Source: an uncultured Hungatella sp. (GTDB lineage Bacteria; Bacillota; Clostridia; Lachnospirales; Lachnospiraceae). From it: a stretch of 10,499 nucleotides of DNA. Made by a program: the position numbers and the translations under genes. A model generated the notes under the pieces. The model did no database searches, was not told where the DNA came from, and saw only the letters and a list, made by a program, of their open reading frames with translations. Location: assembly GCA_910588505.1 (NCBI GenBank), contig CAJUPQ010000100.1:1-10499 (forward strand), read 5' to 3'. Shown piece by piece: positions 1-8,400 of the stretch. The number at the start of each line of letters is the position of its first letter. Within the stretch, counting starts at the first letter, position 1.

Positions 1-5
1 TTCTT

Positions 6-30
6 ACGCAAAAATTTTGCCATTTTGCGT
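6..30. repeat. AT-rich inverted repeat at the left edge
   Basis: ACGCAAAA (6-13) and TTTTGCGT (23-30) are perfect 8-base inverted copies around a 9-base spacer. Neither strand shows a good U-tract directly after the stem, so it is not a convincing terminator, although it lies about 180 bases past the end of the leftward operon. The 1-210 stretch is otherwise AT-rich and I see no supported gene in it. The dyad could be a regulatory site or the edge of a neighbouring feature cut by the window. Confidence 0.35.
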
Positions 31-210
31 CAAAAATCATTGATAAGTGGCCTAATCCGGATAAACCAAAACTTTAATTTCGTCACATTGCTGTATTGTT
101 AAGTGAACAAAGGGACGAAGGTGGTTGTGGAACCAGTCAGAGAAGGATAGATGTCCCCATAAAGTATAACGGCTGCAAAAACTCATATTCCGCATACTCA
201 AAACGATCTC

Positions 211-1872
211 CTACTTCTCATACTCCTCAATCATCTCCTCCAAAGACGGGATCTTCTCCAGCTCATCCATCATCCGGTTATACCCCAGACGGTCCAGCTC
301 TTTTAAGTAATCCCCCCAGGTGGCGTCCACATCCACCTGCCCTAAGATAGCCTGGGTGCGGTAGCTGGCCACGTAGGCGTCCAGATCGCCGCTGATCTCC
401 TGGAAGATCTTCTCATATCCCGTCTCATTGGCCAGGTCCGCCTTGTAGGGCCTGTGCTGCCATTTCAGCCATGTGCCGTCCTGGCCCTTGGACCAGTATT
501 TTCCGCCTGCCTGGAACAGCTCCTCCTCGCCGACCCATTTGGTCACCAGCTCCGTCTGGCCGAACTGGCTGAAGCTCCAGGTTCCTTTGTCGCCGGAATT
601 TAACTTGTTGATCTTCACAGGGATTTTGCCGCTCTCGTCCCACTTCCAGTCCACATCCTTTTCCCCGAACATGAGCTTTGCCATGGTCTCCTGATCCCCC
701 GCGCCGAAAATGGTGTAGTTGAAAAACTCCAGGATCTTTGCCAGTTTCTCGTCGTCCACATTGGCGTTGACATAGAACTTCCCGTAAGCCGGGGTGGGGT
801 TCACCACAGCCTGCACCTGGCCGCCGTCAGGCTTAAGGCCGGGAGTTGCCAGGATCTTGGCGTCCGGGTCCCTGTCAAGAAGGGTCAGAGGCGGTCTGTC
901 CATGGCCCAGCTGTTCAGGGTGTTGGTGGAGCTGAGCCAGTAGCCTGCGGCGCCGGTGTTCACCTTGTCCCATGCCAGGGTCCTGTCATTGCTGATGATC
1001 TCCGGGTCCAAAAGGTTTCTGGCGTACAGATCCTGGAATCCTTTCAAAAACTCCTTGTACTCCTCCATGGCGTAGCTCTGCTCCGCCCTGCCGTCTACGT
1101 CATTAATATCTCTGGTAAACCCGTAGGCAGAGTAAAACTGACCGATCTGGCTGATGCCCCAGTCAGGAGCCGCGGCGCCCAAGGTGTCGTTCTGTCCGTT
1201 TCCGTCAGGGTCCTTGTTGACAAACGCGTCCATGATCTCGATAAACTTGCTAAGCTCAATGCCGTCAGAGGCCACGTAAAGCCGGTCGGAGACCTGCTCC
1301 ACATCCACCCCCAGGTCGATCCCCAGGTTCTCGATCCAGTCATACCGGTAGAAATCTCCGGGGAGATAGTAGTCCACAAACTGGAAGGTCAGGCCTGCCA
1401 GGCAGATAAACTCGTCCTCATTTTCCGGATTCAGCACCATCTTATAGATCAGCGGGTTGGCCTCATAATACTCCAGGATCTGGGGGCAGTATTTCTCCAC
1501 CATAGATCTGGGGATGGTGCGGATCAGCTCCTGCTCCTGCATCCAGCTGGGAGTCTTCCGCTCTGTCCACATACAGTCCGGCATCTCCCCGGAAGCCAGG
1601 AGCAGGTCAATGGTGTCGGCTGTCTCCGCCTTCTCCACGGTTATATTGATATTTAAGGCGTCCTCGATCATCTTTTCCGCAAAAGAACCGTCCTCATAGT
1701 CAGAAAAGCACCACTGTCCTGTGTAGGTAATGTCGTAGGTCTTGTTGGGATCCGGTTCCACACTCCCGTCCCCGCTTCCGGAAACGCTTTTAGAAGAACC
1801 GGAACAGCCTGATATAGCCACAATTCCGCACAAGGTCAATGGCAGCACTCGTTTCATCGTTTTTTTCATCAT
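211..1872 (-). CDS. Extracellular solute-binding lipoprotein of a carbohydrate ABC transporter (LplA-like)
   Basis: This 553-residue protein is the likely substrate-capturing component of the ABC importer encoded just upstream. The N-terminus has a classic lipoprotein signal: a basic start (MMKK, then KR), a hydrophobic stretch at about residues 9-20, and the lipobox ISGC with Cys23 as the lipidated residue. A Ser/Gly-rich tether follows. It should be anchored outside the cytoplasmic membrane. The length fits the long LplA/YtcQ-type family-1 binding proteins (about 500-560 residues) that pair with LplB/LplC permeases; the mature part is rich in Trp, Tyr and acidic residues, as is usual for sugar-binding proteins. 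The start at 1872 is chosen because AAAGGAGAGG lies just ahead of it at normal spacing; a second ATG follows directly at 1869. It is the last gene of the leftward operon, 128 bases after the sialidase-like gene, with two hairpins in the gap. The ligand cannot be read from sequence; a sialylated or beta-galactoside oligosaccharide is inferred from the neighbours. Confidence 0.92.
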   Translation of the reverse strand: MMKKTMKRVLPLTLCGIVAISGCSGSSKSVSGSGDGSVEPDPNKTYDITYTGQWCFSDYEDGSFAEKMIEDALNINITVEKAETADTIDLLLASGEMPDCMWTERKTPSWMQEQELIRTIPRSMVEKYCPQILEYYEANPLIYKMVLNPENEDEFICLAGLTFQFVDYYLPGDFYRYDWIENLGIDLGVDVEQVSDRLYVASDGIELSKFIEIMDAFVNKDPDGNGQNDTLGAAAPDWGISQIGQFYSAYGFTRDINDVDGRAEQSYAMEEYKEFLKGFQDLYARNLLDPEIISNDRTLAWDKVNTGAAGYWLSSTNTLNSWAMDRPPLTLLDRDPDAKILATPGLKPDGGQVQAVVNPTPAYGKFYVNANVDDEKLAKILEFFNYTIFGAGDQETMAKLMFGEKDVDWKWDESGKIPVKINKLNSGDKGTWSFSQFGQTELVTKWVGEEELFQAGGKYWSKGQDGTWLKWQHRPYKADLANETGYEKIFQEISGDLDAYVASYRTQAILGQVDVDATWGDYLKELDRLGYNRMMDELEKIPSLEEMIEEYEK

Positions 1873-1894
1873 GTTAAACCTCTCCTTTATCTCC

Positions 1895-1920
1895 TGCCGC
1901 CGGTTTCTCTTCCGGCGGCA
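1895..1920 (-). other. Intercistronic hairpin just upstream of the binding-protein RBS
   Basis: TGCCGCCGG and CCGGCGGCA form a perfect 9-bp, GC-only-but-one stem around an 8-base loop. In the leftward transcript the stem ends only a few bases before the GGAGATAAAGGAG ribosome-binding region of the solute-binding protein gene. No U-run follows, so it is not an intrinsic terminator. I infer a transcript-stabilising or processing element that lets the binding protein be made at a different level from the enzymes and permeases; a role in translation control is also possible. Confidence 0.6.
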
Positions 1921-1947
1921 ATCCTATGGCAACATCATTTCCGGTCC

Positions 1948-1969
1948 GGCGGTTTGTCCCAAACCAGCC
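1948..1969 (-). other. Second hairpin in the sialidase-binding protein gap
   Basis: GGTTTG (1951-1956) and CAAACC (1960-1965) pair with a 3-base loop, and GGC/GCC extend the stem beyond a single bulged base. It lies between the sialidase-like stop (2001) and the larger hairpin at 1895-1920. No U-tract follows on the leftward strand. It may act with the neighbouring hairpin as a barrier to exonuclease; this is inference. Confidence 0.4.
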
Positions 1970-2000
1970 GAACCTTGTAAGGCCCAAAGCCTTTCCCCGC

Positions 2001-3263
2001 TTATCCCAGAGCCTCCAGCTGCTCCCTTCCGATCCGCCGGATCCTGGTCCTTGCCAGACAGCTTCCGTCCTCCGGGCCTCCCGCGTTGTATCCCAGAAGC
2101 AGGGCGTCATCCAGAAAGTGCATGGCGCAGTAGCAGTATCCATGGTCCTCCTCCCGCTCAAAGGCCGTTCCCTCCGAGAAGGTTTTCCCGTTATCCCTGC
2201 TGACCGCGATCACATAAGGCGTCCGCCCTCCTGTAAACACTTCTGTCTTTCCCCGCCCGTTGTACTCCGGGATCGGGTTCCACACAGCCCAGATGTCCCC
2301 GTTTCTGTCCCGTTTCATACTTAAGGGGCTGTTGGGAGCCGTGAACCGGGACGGCTCTGCCCCGGTCCAGGTGTTTCCATTGTCCAGGGAGTACATCTCA
2401 TACTGCCTTCCCAGGTCCGTCCTGGCAAATCCCCAAAGGATGCCCGGGGAGAGCTCCAGCACCCCCGGTTCCTGAAGCCCTGACAGACAGTTTCTCATGG
2501 CGGGCATACAGCACTTTCCATCCGCGGCCCGCCAGGTGGCTCCGTCGTCGTCAGAATAAAAGAACACTGCCTCGGACCGGCTGTCCAGATAACGACTCTC
2601 CTCCGCCTCTCCATCCGTCCTGGCCTGGCAGCAGTTCTCCTTCACCTCTGTGTCCGCCACATCCGGATAACAGCTCTCCTTCGCCTCTATATCCGCCCTG
2701 GCCTGGTAACCGCTCTCCCTCGCCTCTCCATCCGTCCTGGCCGGATAACGGCTCTTCTTCTCCCCCAGCCGCCCTGCCCTGTGGCAGGCCGCCGGGATCA
2801 GGATCCTGCCGCTTGAAAGCCTTACGACCCGGTCATTGTTCACCACGAAAAATCCTTCCTGGGGCGTACACAAAACCCGCTCTGACCAGGTCTGCCCGTT
2901 GTCCGCGGACCGCCGCAGATACATCTGCATCATGGTGTGAGTGTGGCGCGCCAGGTAGAACAAGCCGATATCCCCGTCTGCCATCTCCATAAGGGACAAA
3001 GACATGATGTTTACCGACTTCTCCCCCTCGCAGGTCAGAAGGGTCCGCTCCTGTCCAAAGCTTCTGCCCCCGTCCGAGGACGTCGCGGCGCAGATATCCG
3101 ACACGCCCCAGTCCTCGCACCCGTCCCCCTTAAACCGGCTGTACACAAACAGCACCTGCCCGTTTTTCAGGCTTAAAAAGGCCCCCTCGCTGTTGCGCGG
3201 ATTTTTCTTCTCCTTTGACGGGATAAACTCAGCTACAACCTTTCCCAGCTCTCTGTATTCCAT
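2001..3263 (-). CDS. BNR/Asp-box sialidase-like glycoside hydrolase, cytoplasmic, with a tandem-repeat insertion
   Basis: This 420-residue protein should form a six-bladed beta-propeller. Five Asp-box motifs (S-x-D-x-G-x-T-W/F) are visible at about residues 62-69, 119-126, 237-244, 292-299 and 355-362; the BNR_2/sialidase-superfamily fold is therefore well supported. Candidate substrate-site residues are Arg23 (RNSEG), Glu265 (QEPG), Arg281 (ARTD) and Arg347 (GGRTP), which resemble the arginine triad and glutamate of sialidases. The usual N-terminal FRIP motif is not present, so exo-alpha-sialidase activity is likely but unproven, and another glycosidase specificity is possible. There is no signal peptide or membrane segment, so it should act inside the cell on imported sugar. 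Residues about 169-228 are a degenerate 13-residue tandem repeat that looks like an expanded surface loop. The start at 3263 has only a weak RBS (AAGAG, 5 bases away), 70 bases after the permease gene. Confidence 0.85.
   Translation of the reverse strand: MEYRELGKVVAEFIPSKEKKNPRNSEGAFLSLKNGQVLFVYSRFKGDGCEDWGVSDICAATSSDGGRSFGQERTLLTCEGEKSVNIMSLSLMEMADGDIGLFYLARHTHTMMQMYLRRSADNGQTWSERVLCTPQEGFFVVNNDRVVRLSSGRILIPAACHRAGRLGEKKSRYPARTDGEARESGYQARADIEAKESCYPDVADTEVKENCCQARTDGEAEESRYLDSRSEAVFFYSDDDGATWRAADGKCCMPAMRNCLSGLQEPGVLELSPGILWGFARTDLGRQYEMYSLDNGNTWTGAEPSRFTAPNSPLSMKRDRNGDIWAVWNPIPEYNGRGKTEVFTGGRTPYVIAVSRDNGKTFSEGTAFEREEDHGYCYCAMHFLDDALLLGYNAGGPEDGSCLARTRIRRIGREQLEALG
2585..2760 (-). repeat. 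39-bp tandem repeat (minisatellite) inside the sialidase-like gene
   Basis: Four full 39-base units start at 2585, 2624, 2663 and 2702, followed by a partial fifth from 2741. Units one and four match at 33 of 39 positions, and their last 20 bases are identical. Because 39 is 13 codons, every unit stays in frame and encodes a variant of ES-x-Y-x-AR-x-D-x-EA-K/R. The repeat sits between the second and third Asp boxes, in a position that is normally a short inter-strand loop. Divergence between units suggests an older expansion rather than a very recent slippage event. Confidence 0.9.
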
Positions 3264-3333
3264 CTCTGCTCTTTTTACCTCTTTTCCAACCCTTTCATTT
3301 TTCCAACTCTTTTCAAAATCACCGGACGGTCTG

Positions 3334-4251
3334 TCAGCCTTTCACAGCGCCCACCATGATCCCCTGGACAAAATATTTCTGCAAAAACGGGTACACTGCC
3401 ACAATGGGCAGCACCACCAGGATGGTGGTGGCCGCTTTGATGGTGTCCGGGTTGGTGTCCACCAGGGCCCCGATGGCCTCCACTCCTGACGCCCCTGTGG
3501 ACGTGGACGCTGTCAGGCTGTCCAGCATTCTCCGGAGCAGATACTGCAGGGTGGTCAGGCTCGCGGACCTGCGGCAGTAGACCATGTTGTCAAACCAGGC
3601 GTTCCACTGCCCCACCATCTGCCACAGGGCCACTGTGGCGATAACCGGCTTGGACAGAGGCATGATGATGGACGTAAAGATCCTCACCTGGGACGCCCCG
3701 TCGATGGAAGCCGCCTCCTCCATGCCCTTGTCAATGGAGAAGAAATAGTTCCGGATAATGATGGTATTGTAGATCGAGAACCCGGTAGGCAGCACGTACA
3801 CCATAAAATTGTTTAAAAGTCCCAGCCGCTTCATGTTCAGATACGCCGGGATCATGCCTGCGGAAAAGAACATGGGGATCAAAAGCACTGCCGTAATAAA
3901 CTTTCGAAACGGCATGTCCGTCCTGGTCAGGGAGTAGGCTGCCATGCAGCACACCACAGCGTGAACCATGGTCCCTATGACGGTCCTGAGCACGGATATG
4001 AGAAACGCCGTGATGATCTCATTGTCCTGGAAACAATATTTGTACGCGTCCAGAGTCCACACCTTTGGGAACAGGTTGATGTGCATATAGGAAATATCCT
4101 GGGCCCTGGAAAAGGACCGCACCACCACGTCCCAGAACGGCAGCAGGATCGTAATGCAGAATGTGACCATAAACACCGCGTTTAGGATGTCAAACGTCCG
4201 GCTTGCGGCGGATTGCTTCATCTTTACTCTCTTTACTTCTTCACGTGCCAT
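3334..4251 (-). CDS. Carbohydrate ABC transporter permease, LplC/YtcP type
   Basis: This is the second membrane subunit of the importer, 305 residues from the chosen start, close to the usual family length. Hydrophobic segments at about residues 23-45, 80-108, 116-136, 150-168, 201-222 and 272-290 fit six transmembrane helices. The EAA loop that docks the ATPase is clear at about 178-198 (EEAASIDGAS, then IIMPL), and the C-terminus QKYFVQGIMVGAVKG is typical of LplC/YtcP proteins. I prefer the ATG at 4251 because AAAGGAGAG lies just upstream; an in-frame ATG at 4311 would add 20 residues overlapping the preceding gene and lacks such a site. It starts 22 bases after the first permease gene and is surely co-transcribed. 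No ATPase gene is nearby; relatives of this class borrow a shared MsmX-type ATPase, which is inferred here. Confidence 0.93.
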   Translation of the reverse strand: MAREEVKRVKMKQSAASRTFDILNAVFMVTFCITILLPFWDVVVRSFSRAQDISYMHINLFPKVWTLDAYKYCFQDNEIITAFLISVLRTVIGTMVHAVVCCMAAYSLTRTDMPFRKFITAVLLIPMFFSAGMIPAYLNMKRLGLLNNFMVYVLPTGFSIYNTIIIRNYFFSIDKGMEEAASIDGASQVRIFTSIIMPLSKPVIATVALWQMVGQWNAWFDNMVYCRRSASLTTLQYLLRRMLDSLTASTSTGASGVEAIGALVDTNPDTIKAATTILVVLPIVAVYPFLQKYFVQGIMVGAVKG

Positions 4252-4273
4252 ATTATCTCTCCTTTCCCCGGGA

Positions 4274-5212
4274 TCAAATGATCTTGTATTCCGGATTGGC
4301 CTTTCTGGCAAACCAGTTGGCGATCATCACCAGGGCAAGGCTGACCACGTTCTGGAACAGGCCGATGGCTGTGGAGAAGTCGTACCGGCTCTCAACCATT
4401 CCTTTCCTGTACACATAGGTGGAGATCACGTCCGCCGTCTGGTAGGTTGCGTCATTGTACAAGTTAAACACCGGGTCAAATCCCACGCTTACCAGGCTGC
4501 CGATGTTTAAGATCAGCATGGTACACATGGTAGGGAACATGGCCGGCAGGGTGATATATAACACCCGATGGAACCGGTTTGCCCCGTCAATAGACGCCGC
4601 GTCGTACATGGTAGTGTCAATGCCTGATATGGTGGCCAGATAGATCACAATGCTGTACCCGGTGGTCTTCCACAGGTTGGCAATGAGATAGATCGGCACA
4701 AACATATCCTTCTGGGCCATAAAATACAGCGGCTTATCCAAAACTCCCAGCTTGATCAGGATGGCGTTGACCACGCCGCCTGTGGGGGAGAGAAGCTGAT
4801 ACACAAAGGTGCCCACCACGACCCAGGAGAGAAAATGAGGCATGTATGTAATGGTCTGCACCACGCTCTTAAACTTGGTGTTTACGATCTCATTTACCAA
4901 AAGCGTAAAGATGATGGTCACCGGAAATGTGGTCAGAAGGGTTAAAATACTGATCTTCAGGGTATTTCCCAGCACCCTGTAAAAGTTAGGGTCTGAAAAC
5001 AGCGCCTGAAAATGCTTAAGCCCCACCCACTCGCTGCCCTCGATGCCTCTGGCCATCTTGTAATCCTTAAACGCTATGACAAGGCCCTCCATGGGCATAT
5101 AGCAGAACAGGACCACAAGGATGATCGCCGGAAGCAGAAACATGTAAAAAGGCAGATATTTTTTCAGCTCTTTTTTCAGGTTTCCGTTTCCTGTGTGTCT
5201 CGTTTTCCCCAT
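4274..5212 (-). CDS. Carbohydrate ABC transporter permease, LplB type
   Basis: This 312-residue protein is the first membrane subunit of the importer. The N-terminus is a short basic stretch (LKKELKKYLPFY), followed by a hydrophobic helix at about residues 21-45 and the family-typical MPMEGLVIAFKDYK segment. Further helices lie at about 84-106, 125-142, 171-195, 222-245 and 283-300. The ATPase-docking EAA loop is at about 203-223 (YDAASIDGAN, then ITLPAM), with Asp in place of the first Glu. The start at 5212 has a strong AAAGGAAGG site. It pairs with the LplC-type gene 22 bases downstream to form the heterodimeric membrane channel. The 202-base gap that separates it from lacZ contains hairpins and a palindrome, so it may be expressed differently from lacZ. 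Confidence 0.93.
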   Translation of the reverse strand: MGKTRHTGNGNLKKELKKYLPFYMFLLPAIILVVLFCYMPMEGLVIAFKDYKMARGIEGSEWVGLKHFQALFSDPNFYRVLGNTLKISILTLLTTFPVTIIFTLLVNEIVNTKFKSVVQTITYMPHFLSWVVVGTFVYQLLSPTGGVVNAILIKLGVLDKPLYFMAQKDMFVPIYLIANLWKTTGYSIVIYLATISGIDTTMYDAASIDGANRFHRVLYITLPAMFPTMCTMLILNIGSLVSVGFDPVFNLYNDATYQTADVISTYVYRKGMVESRYDFSTAIGLFQNVVSLALVMIANWFARKANPEYKII

Positions 5213-5267
5213 TGTATCCTTCCTTTCTTTTTGATACTGATTGTCGTCTGCTACAAGTTTATGTCCA

Positions 5268-5281
5268 TACGCCCGGGCGTA
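5268..5281. promoter_or_regulatory. Perfect 14-bp palindrome in the lacZ-permease gap
   Basis: TACGCCCGGGCGTA is a perfect palindrome 55 bases before the permease start. It is short and has no real loop, so it reads more like a dimeric-protein operator than an RNA hairpin. A weak promoter-like pair follows it on the leftward strand: TGGACA directly downstream of the palindrome and GACAAT 16 bases later. A local promoter or operator for the transport genes is therefore possible but not established. Confidence 0.35.
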
Positions 5282-5294
5282 CTTCTTTGTTTAT

Positions 5295-5330
5295 GGCCCT
5301 TTTGATGTCTGGCCGGACACCGAAAAGGCC
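5295..5330 (-). other. Long imperfect hairpin upstream of the permease genes
   Basis: GGCC-C-TTTT at the left and AAAAGGCC at the right begin a 16-position stem with two mismatches on the rightward strand, closing on a GGCC loop. The pairing continues almost to the centre. No U-run follows on the leftward strand. Together with the hairpin at 5351-5407 it gives a double-stem region after lacZ, a layout typical of transcript processing or stability elements; attenuation is an alternative. Confidence 0.5.
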
Positions 5331-5350
5331 TTATATTCTATATTCAGTAC

Positions 5351-5407
5351 CCGGCCACAGGACGCCGCTGGTCCGGAATCTGCATGCCCGCAGCGCCCTG
5401 TCGCCGG
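5351..5407 (-). other. Stem-loop directly after the lacZ stop codon
   Basis: CCGGC plus ACAGGACG (5351-5364) pair with CGCCCTGT plus GCCGG (5394-5407): 5 and 8 base pairs around one mismatch, with a 29-base loop. The one imperfect pair in the inner arm is a G-U wobble in the leftward RNA but an A-C mismatch on the other strand, which favours a role in the lacZ transcript. It starts 7 bases after the stop codon. The missing U-tract argues against a full terminator; partial termination or protection of the lacZ 3' end is inferred. Confidence 0.5.
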
Positions 5408-5414
5408 ATGATCC

Positions 5415-8400
5415 TTACATGTTCGGGATCAGCTTCATGTCAAACTGAAATCCTTCCTCTGCCAGCTTGTACCTGCCTAAAAGCTCTGGTCCGCAGCTGT
5501 TTGATCCAATACCGTTTTGCCTGTAATCCAGGCACAGCACCATACACCCGCACTCTTCTAACTCATAATTGTGACCCTTTTTCGTCAGCTCCTCCTGGGT
5601 GTATACGGAGGCGTTAAAGCTGAAGGGTTTTGTGCTTACGGCGGCCAGCTTCATCCGGCCGTTTTCTGTCTTTTCTATCTTTTCTATCATGACATAGTCG
5701 CAGTCAAAGTGGCTGCCGTTTTCCTGGGGACGGATATAGTCCTCATGAAGATCTTTTACCCTGCTTTTGTACAGGCCGTGGCTGGCTCCCCGGCATTTAT
5801 CCACATAGCTTTCCTGGGGGCCTAAGCCGCAGTAGGTTACCCGGTCAAATTCCTTTGGCAAAAACAGACGCAGACCGAACCTGGGAAGCTGGGGAAATTC
5901 CATGTCCCGCTTCACCTTCATGGACACTGCCAGCTCCCCTGCCGGCCCTACCATCCAGTCCGCCTCAATATCCAGGATTCTCTGGATGGAGTCCGCCACA
6001 AGGGACATCTGGCAGCGGATGTGGAGCCCGTCTTCCTCCCGGATACAGCAGGTTTCATAGGCCCTGGTAAAAGCCTGGTCATAGAAAGCCCGCTCCCACT
6101 CCAGTTTAAGCTTCCGGTCATTGTCCGTGGGAGCTCTCCAGATATTGACCTCCATAGGTTTCAGGAGAAGCTCCCCTCCCACATTCCAGGAGGTAAACAT
6201 CCCTGCGCGCTTGTCAAAGATACAGGAAAAACCGCCGCCTTTTATGGTCAGATATTTGTCTGTCTCCTCCACATCAAAACCTGGATATTTGGTCTCCCTG
6301 CCTTGGGCCTGCGGGCCTTCCGCCTCTCTTTCTTTCAGGCTTTCCCCGCCGTCCCGCCCGCTAACCGGCCATTGATCCAAAAGCCTTTTTGCGGTCTGAT
6401 TCTGGTTGTCCTCACTGGTCAAGGGGATCTCGTCAAATCCCAGCAGATACCCCTCTGTGAGAAGCTCGCTTTCCTGTTTGAGACAATAGCACACTTTCAG
6501 GAAACATCTGCCCTTTTTGGGGATATGGACCCCCAGAGAGATCTGCCCTTTTTCGTGAGGTTTTATGGAGGGAAGCTCATGGATCTTTCCCATGGATACC
6601 ACATTGCCGTCGCACAGGGTCTCGTACACCAAAATCAGGTAGTCCTTCAGATCCACAAAATCCATATGATTTTTCAGCTCCAAAACCCCCGTCTCCTGGT
6701 CATAGGCTGTGACTCTGGCCGGGCGGTGGACGTTTTTGTACTCCAAAAGCCCTGTGTGAGGGGTTCTGTCCGGGTACACCAGGCCGTCCATACAGAAATT
6801 GCCGTCGTGGAGCCTCTCTCCGTGGTCGCCACCGTAAAAATACATGGCTTTTCCGTTTTCAGCCTGACCTTTGTACACGGCGTGGTCGCACCACTCCCAC
6901 ACAAAGCCGCCGCACATGTTGTCATGGCTGTCCATCACCTGAAAATAGTCTTCCAGATCCCCGGGGCCGTTGCCCATGGCATGGCAGTATTCGCACATCA
7001 GGTAAGGTTTATCCGGGCTGTTATCCAGATACTCCCGGATCTCCTCAAAGGAGGGATACATCCTGCTGTGCAGGTCTATATTGGAAAAATCGTACTTTCT
7101 CTTTTTGCTCCTGTAAAACGCGCTTTCAAAATGGGTCAGCCGCCCGGGGTCAAACTCTTTGGTCCACTTGAGGGACTCCTCAAAGGTGCAGCCGTAGGCG
7201 CACTCATTTCCCATGGACCAGACCACCACGCAGGGCCGATTCTTGTCCCTGTGGACGCAGAGCCGCACCCGGTCCAGGGTGGCCTCTATGTACTCCGGGT
7301 TGTCCGCGATCCGCTCGTTCCACCTTGCGGCCCGGTTCTCCCAGGACAAGTCCTTAAGGAACTGGTACTGAGTCCCATGGCTCTCATTGTCCGCCTCGTC
7401 GATGACCAGAAACCCGTACCGGTCGCACAGCTGGTAAAAATAGGGCGCGTTGGGGTAATGACTGGTGCGGACGGCGTTGAAATTGTGCTGCTTCATCAGC
7501 AGCAGATCCTGCTCCATCTGCTCTTTTGTGACCACAAATCCGGTGACCGGGTTGGAATCGTGGCGGTTCACCCCCCGGAATTTTATGGGGCTTCCGTTGA
7601 GATACACCACGCTGTCACGGACCTCGATCTTGCGGATGCCAACCTTCTCCTGGATGATCTCATGGTCCGTCTCAAAGGTCAGGGTGTACAGACAAGGCCG
7701 CTCCGGATCCCACAGCTTAGGATCTTTGATGTTCAGGCGAAGCCTCTTCTGGTATCCCTTTCCCTTTTCTGCTTCCGGCAGTTCCTCCCAGTCCATCTCT
7801 GTATCCAGCCTTCTTCCGGCCATATTGGTCAGAGAGACCTTTACCGGAACTACCTGGTCAAAGAACCGAATGCGCACCTCCACCCACGCCTGCCCGCCTT
7901 TTAAGTCCGTGGTGATAAAGTAGTCAAAGATCCCCTGTCCGGCCCGCTTTAACAGGTATACATCCCGGAAAATGCCGCTCATGCGGAACTTATCCTGATC
8001 CTCCAGATAGCTTCCGTCGCACCATTTCAGCACCAGCACCGCCAGCCGGTTCTCTCCCTCCCGCACATGGTCTGTCACGTCAAATTCGCTGGTGGAGTGG
8101 GAGACCTGGCTGTAGCCCACAAACGTGCCGTTGAGCCACACATAGAAACAGGAGTCCACGCCCTCAAAGTTTAAGTACGCCCTGGGCGCGTCTTTTTCCT
8201 TCTTATAGGAAAAACGGTACACATAAGCTCCGCAGGGATTGTCACAGGGCACATAGGGCGGGTCCAGGGGAAAGGGATACCGGATGTTGGTGTACTGATG
8301 CCGGTCATACCCGTAGTTCTGCCACACCCCTGGGACAGTGACCTCAGAAAATGCCTCCCCGCAGAAACCTTCTTCCCAAAATCTCTCCTCCAGTTCATAA

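Noticed and set aside
63..210. A short leftward frame directly after the binding-protein stop, and a plus-strand frame containing VNKGTKVVVEPVREG
   Set aside because: Neither has a start, RBS or family match that I recognise. They may be gene remnants, but they cannot be supported.
1938..2000. Coding-like 21 codons in frame after the sialidase-like TAA (ending at a TGA)
   Set aside because: The codon use looks gene-like, but the segment is short, and the protein already has its full set of five Asp boxes before the stop. A lost C-terminal extension cannot be shown.
6021..7904. A 627-codon open frame on the plus strand, antisense to lacZ
   Set aside because: It lies wholly opposite the beta-galactosidase, whose domains and catalytic residues are intact. 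It has no recognisable family features, and it is explained by third-position GC bias in the real gene.
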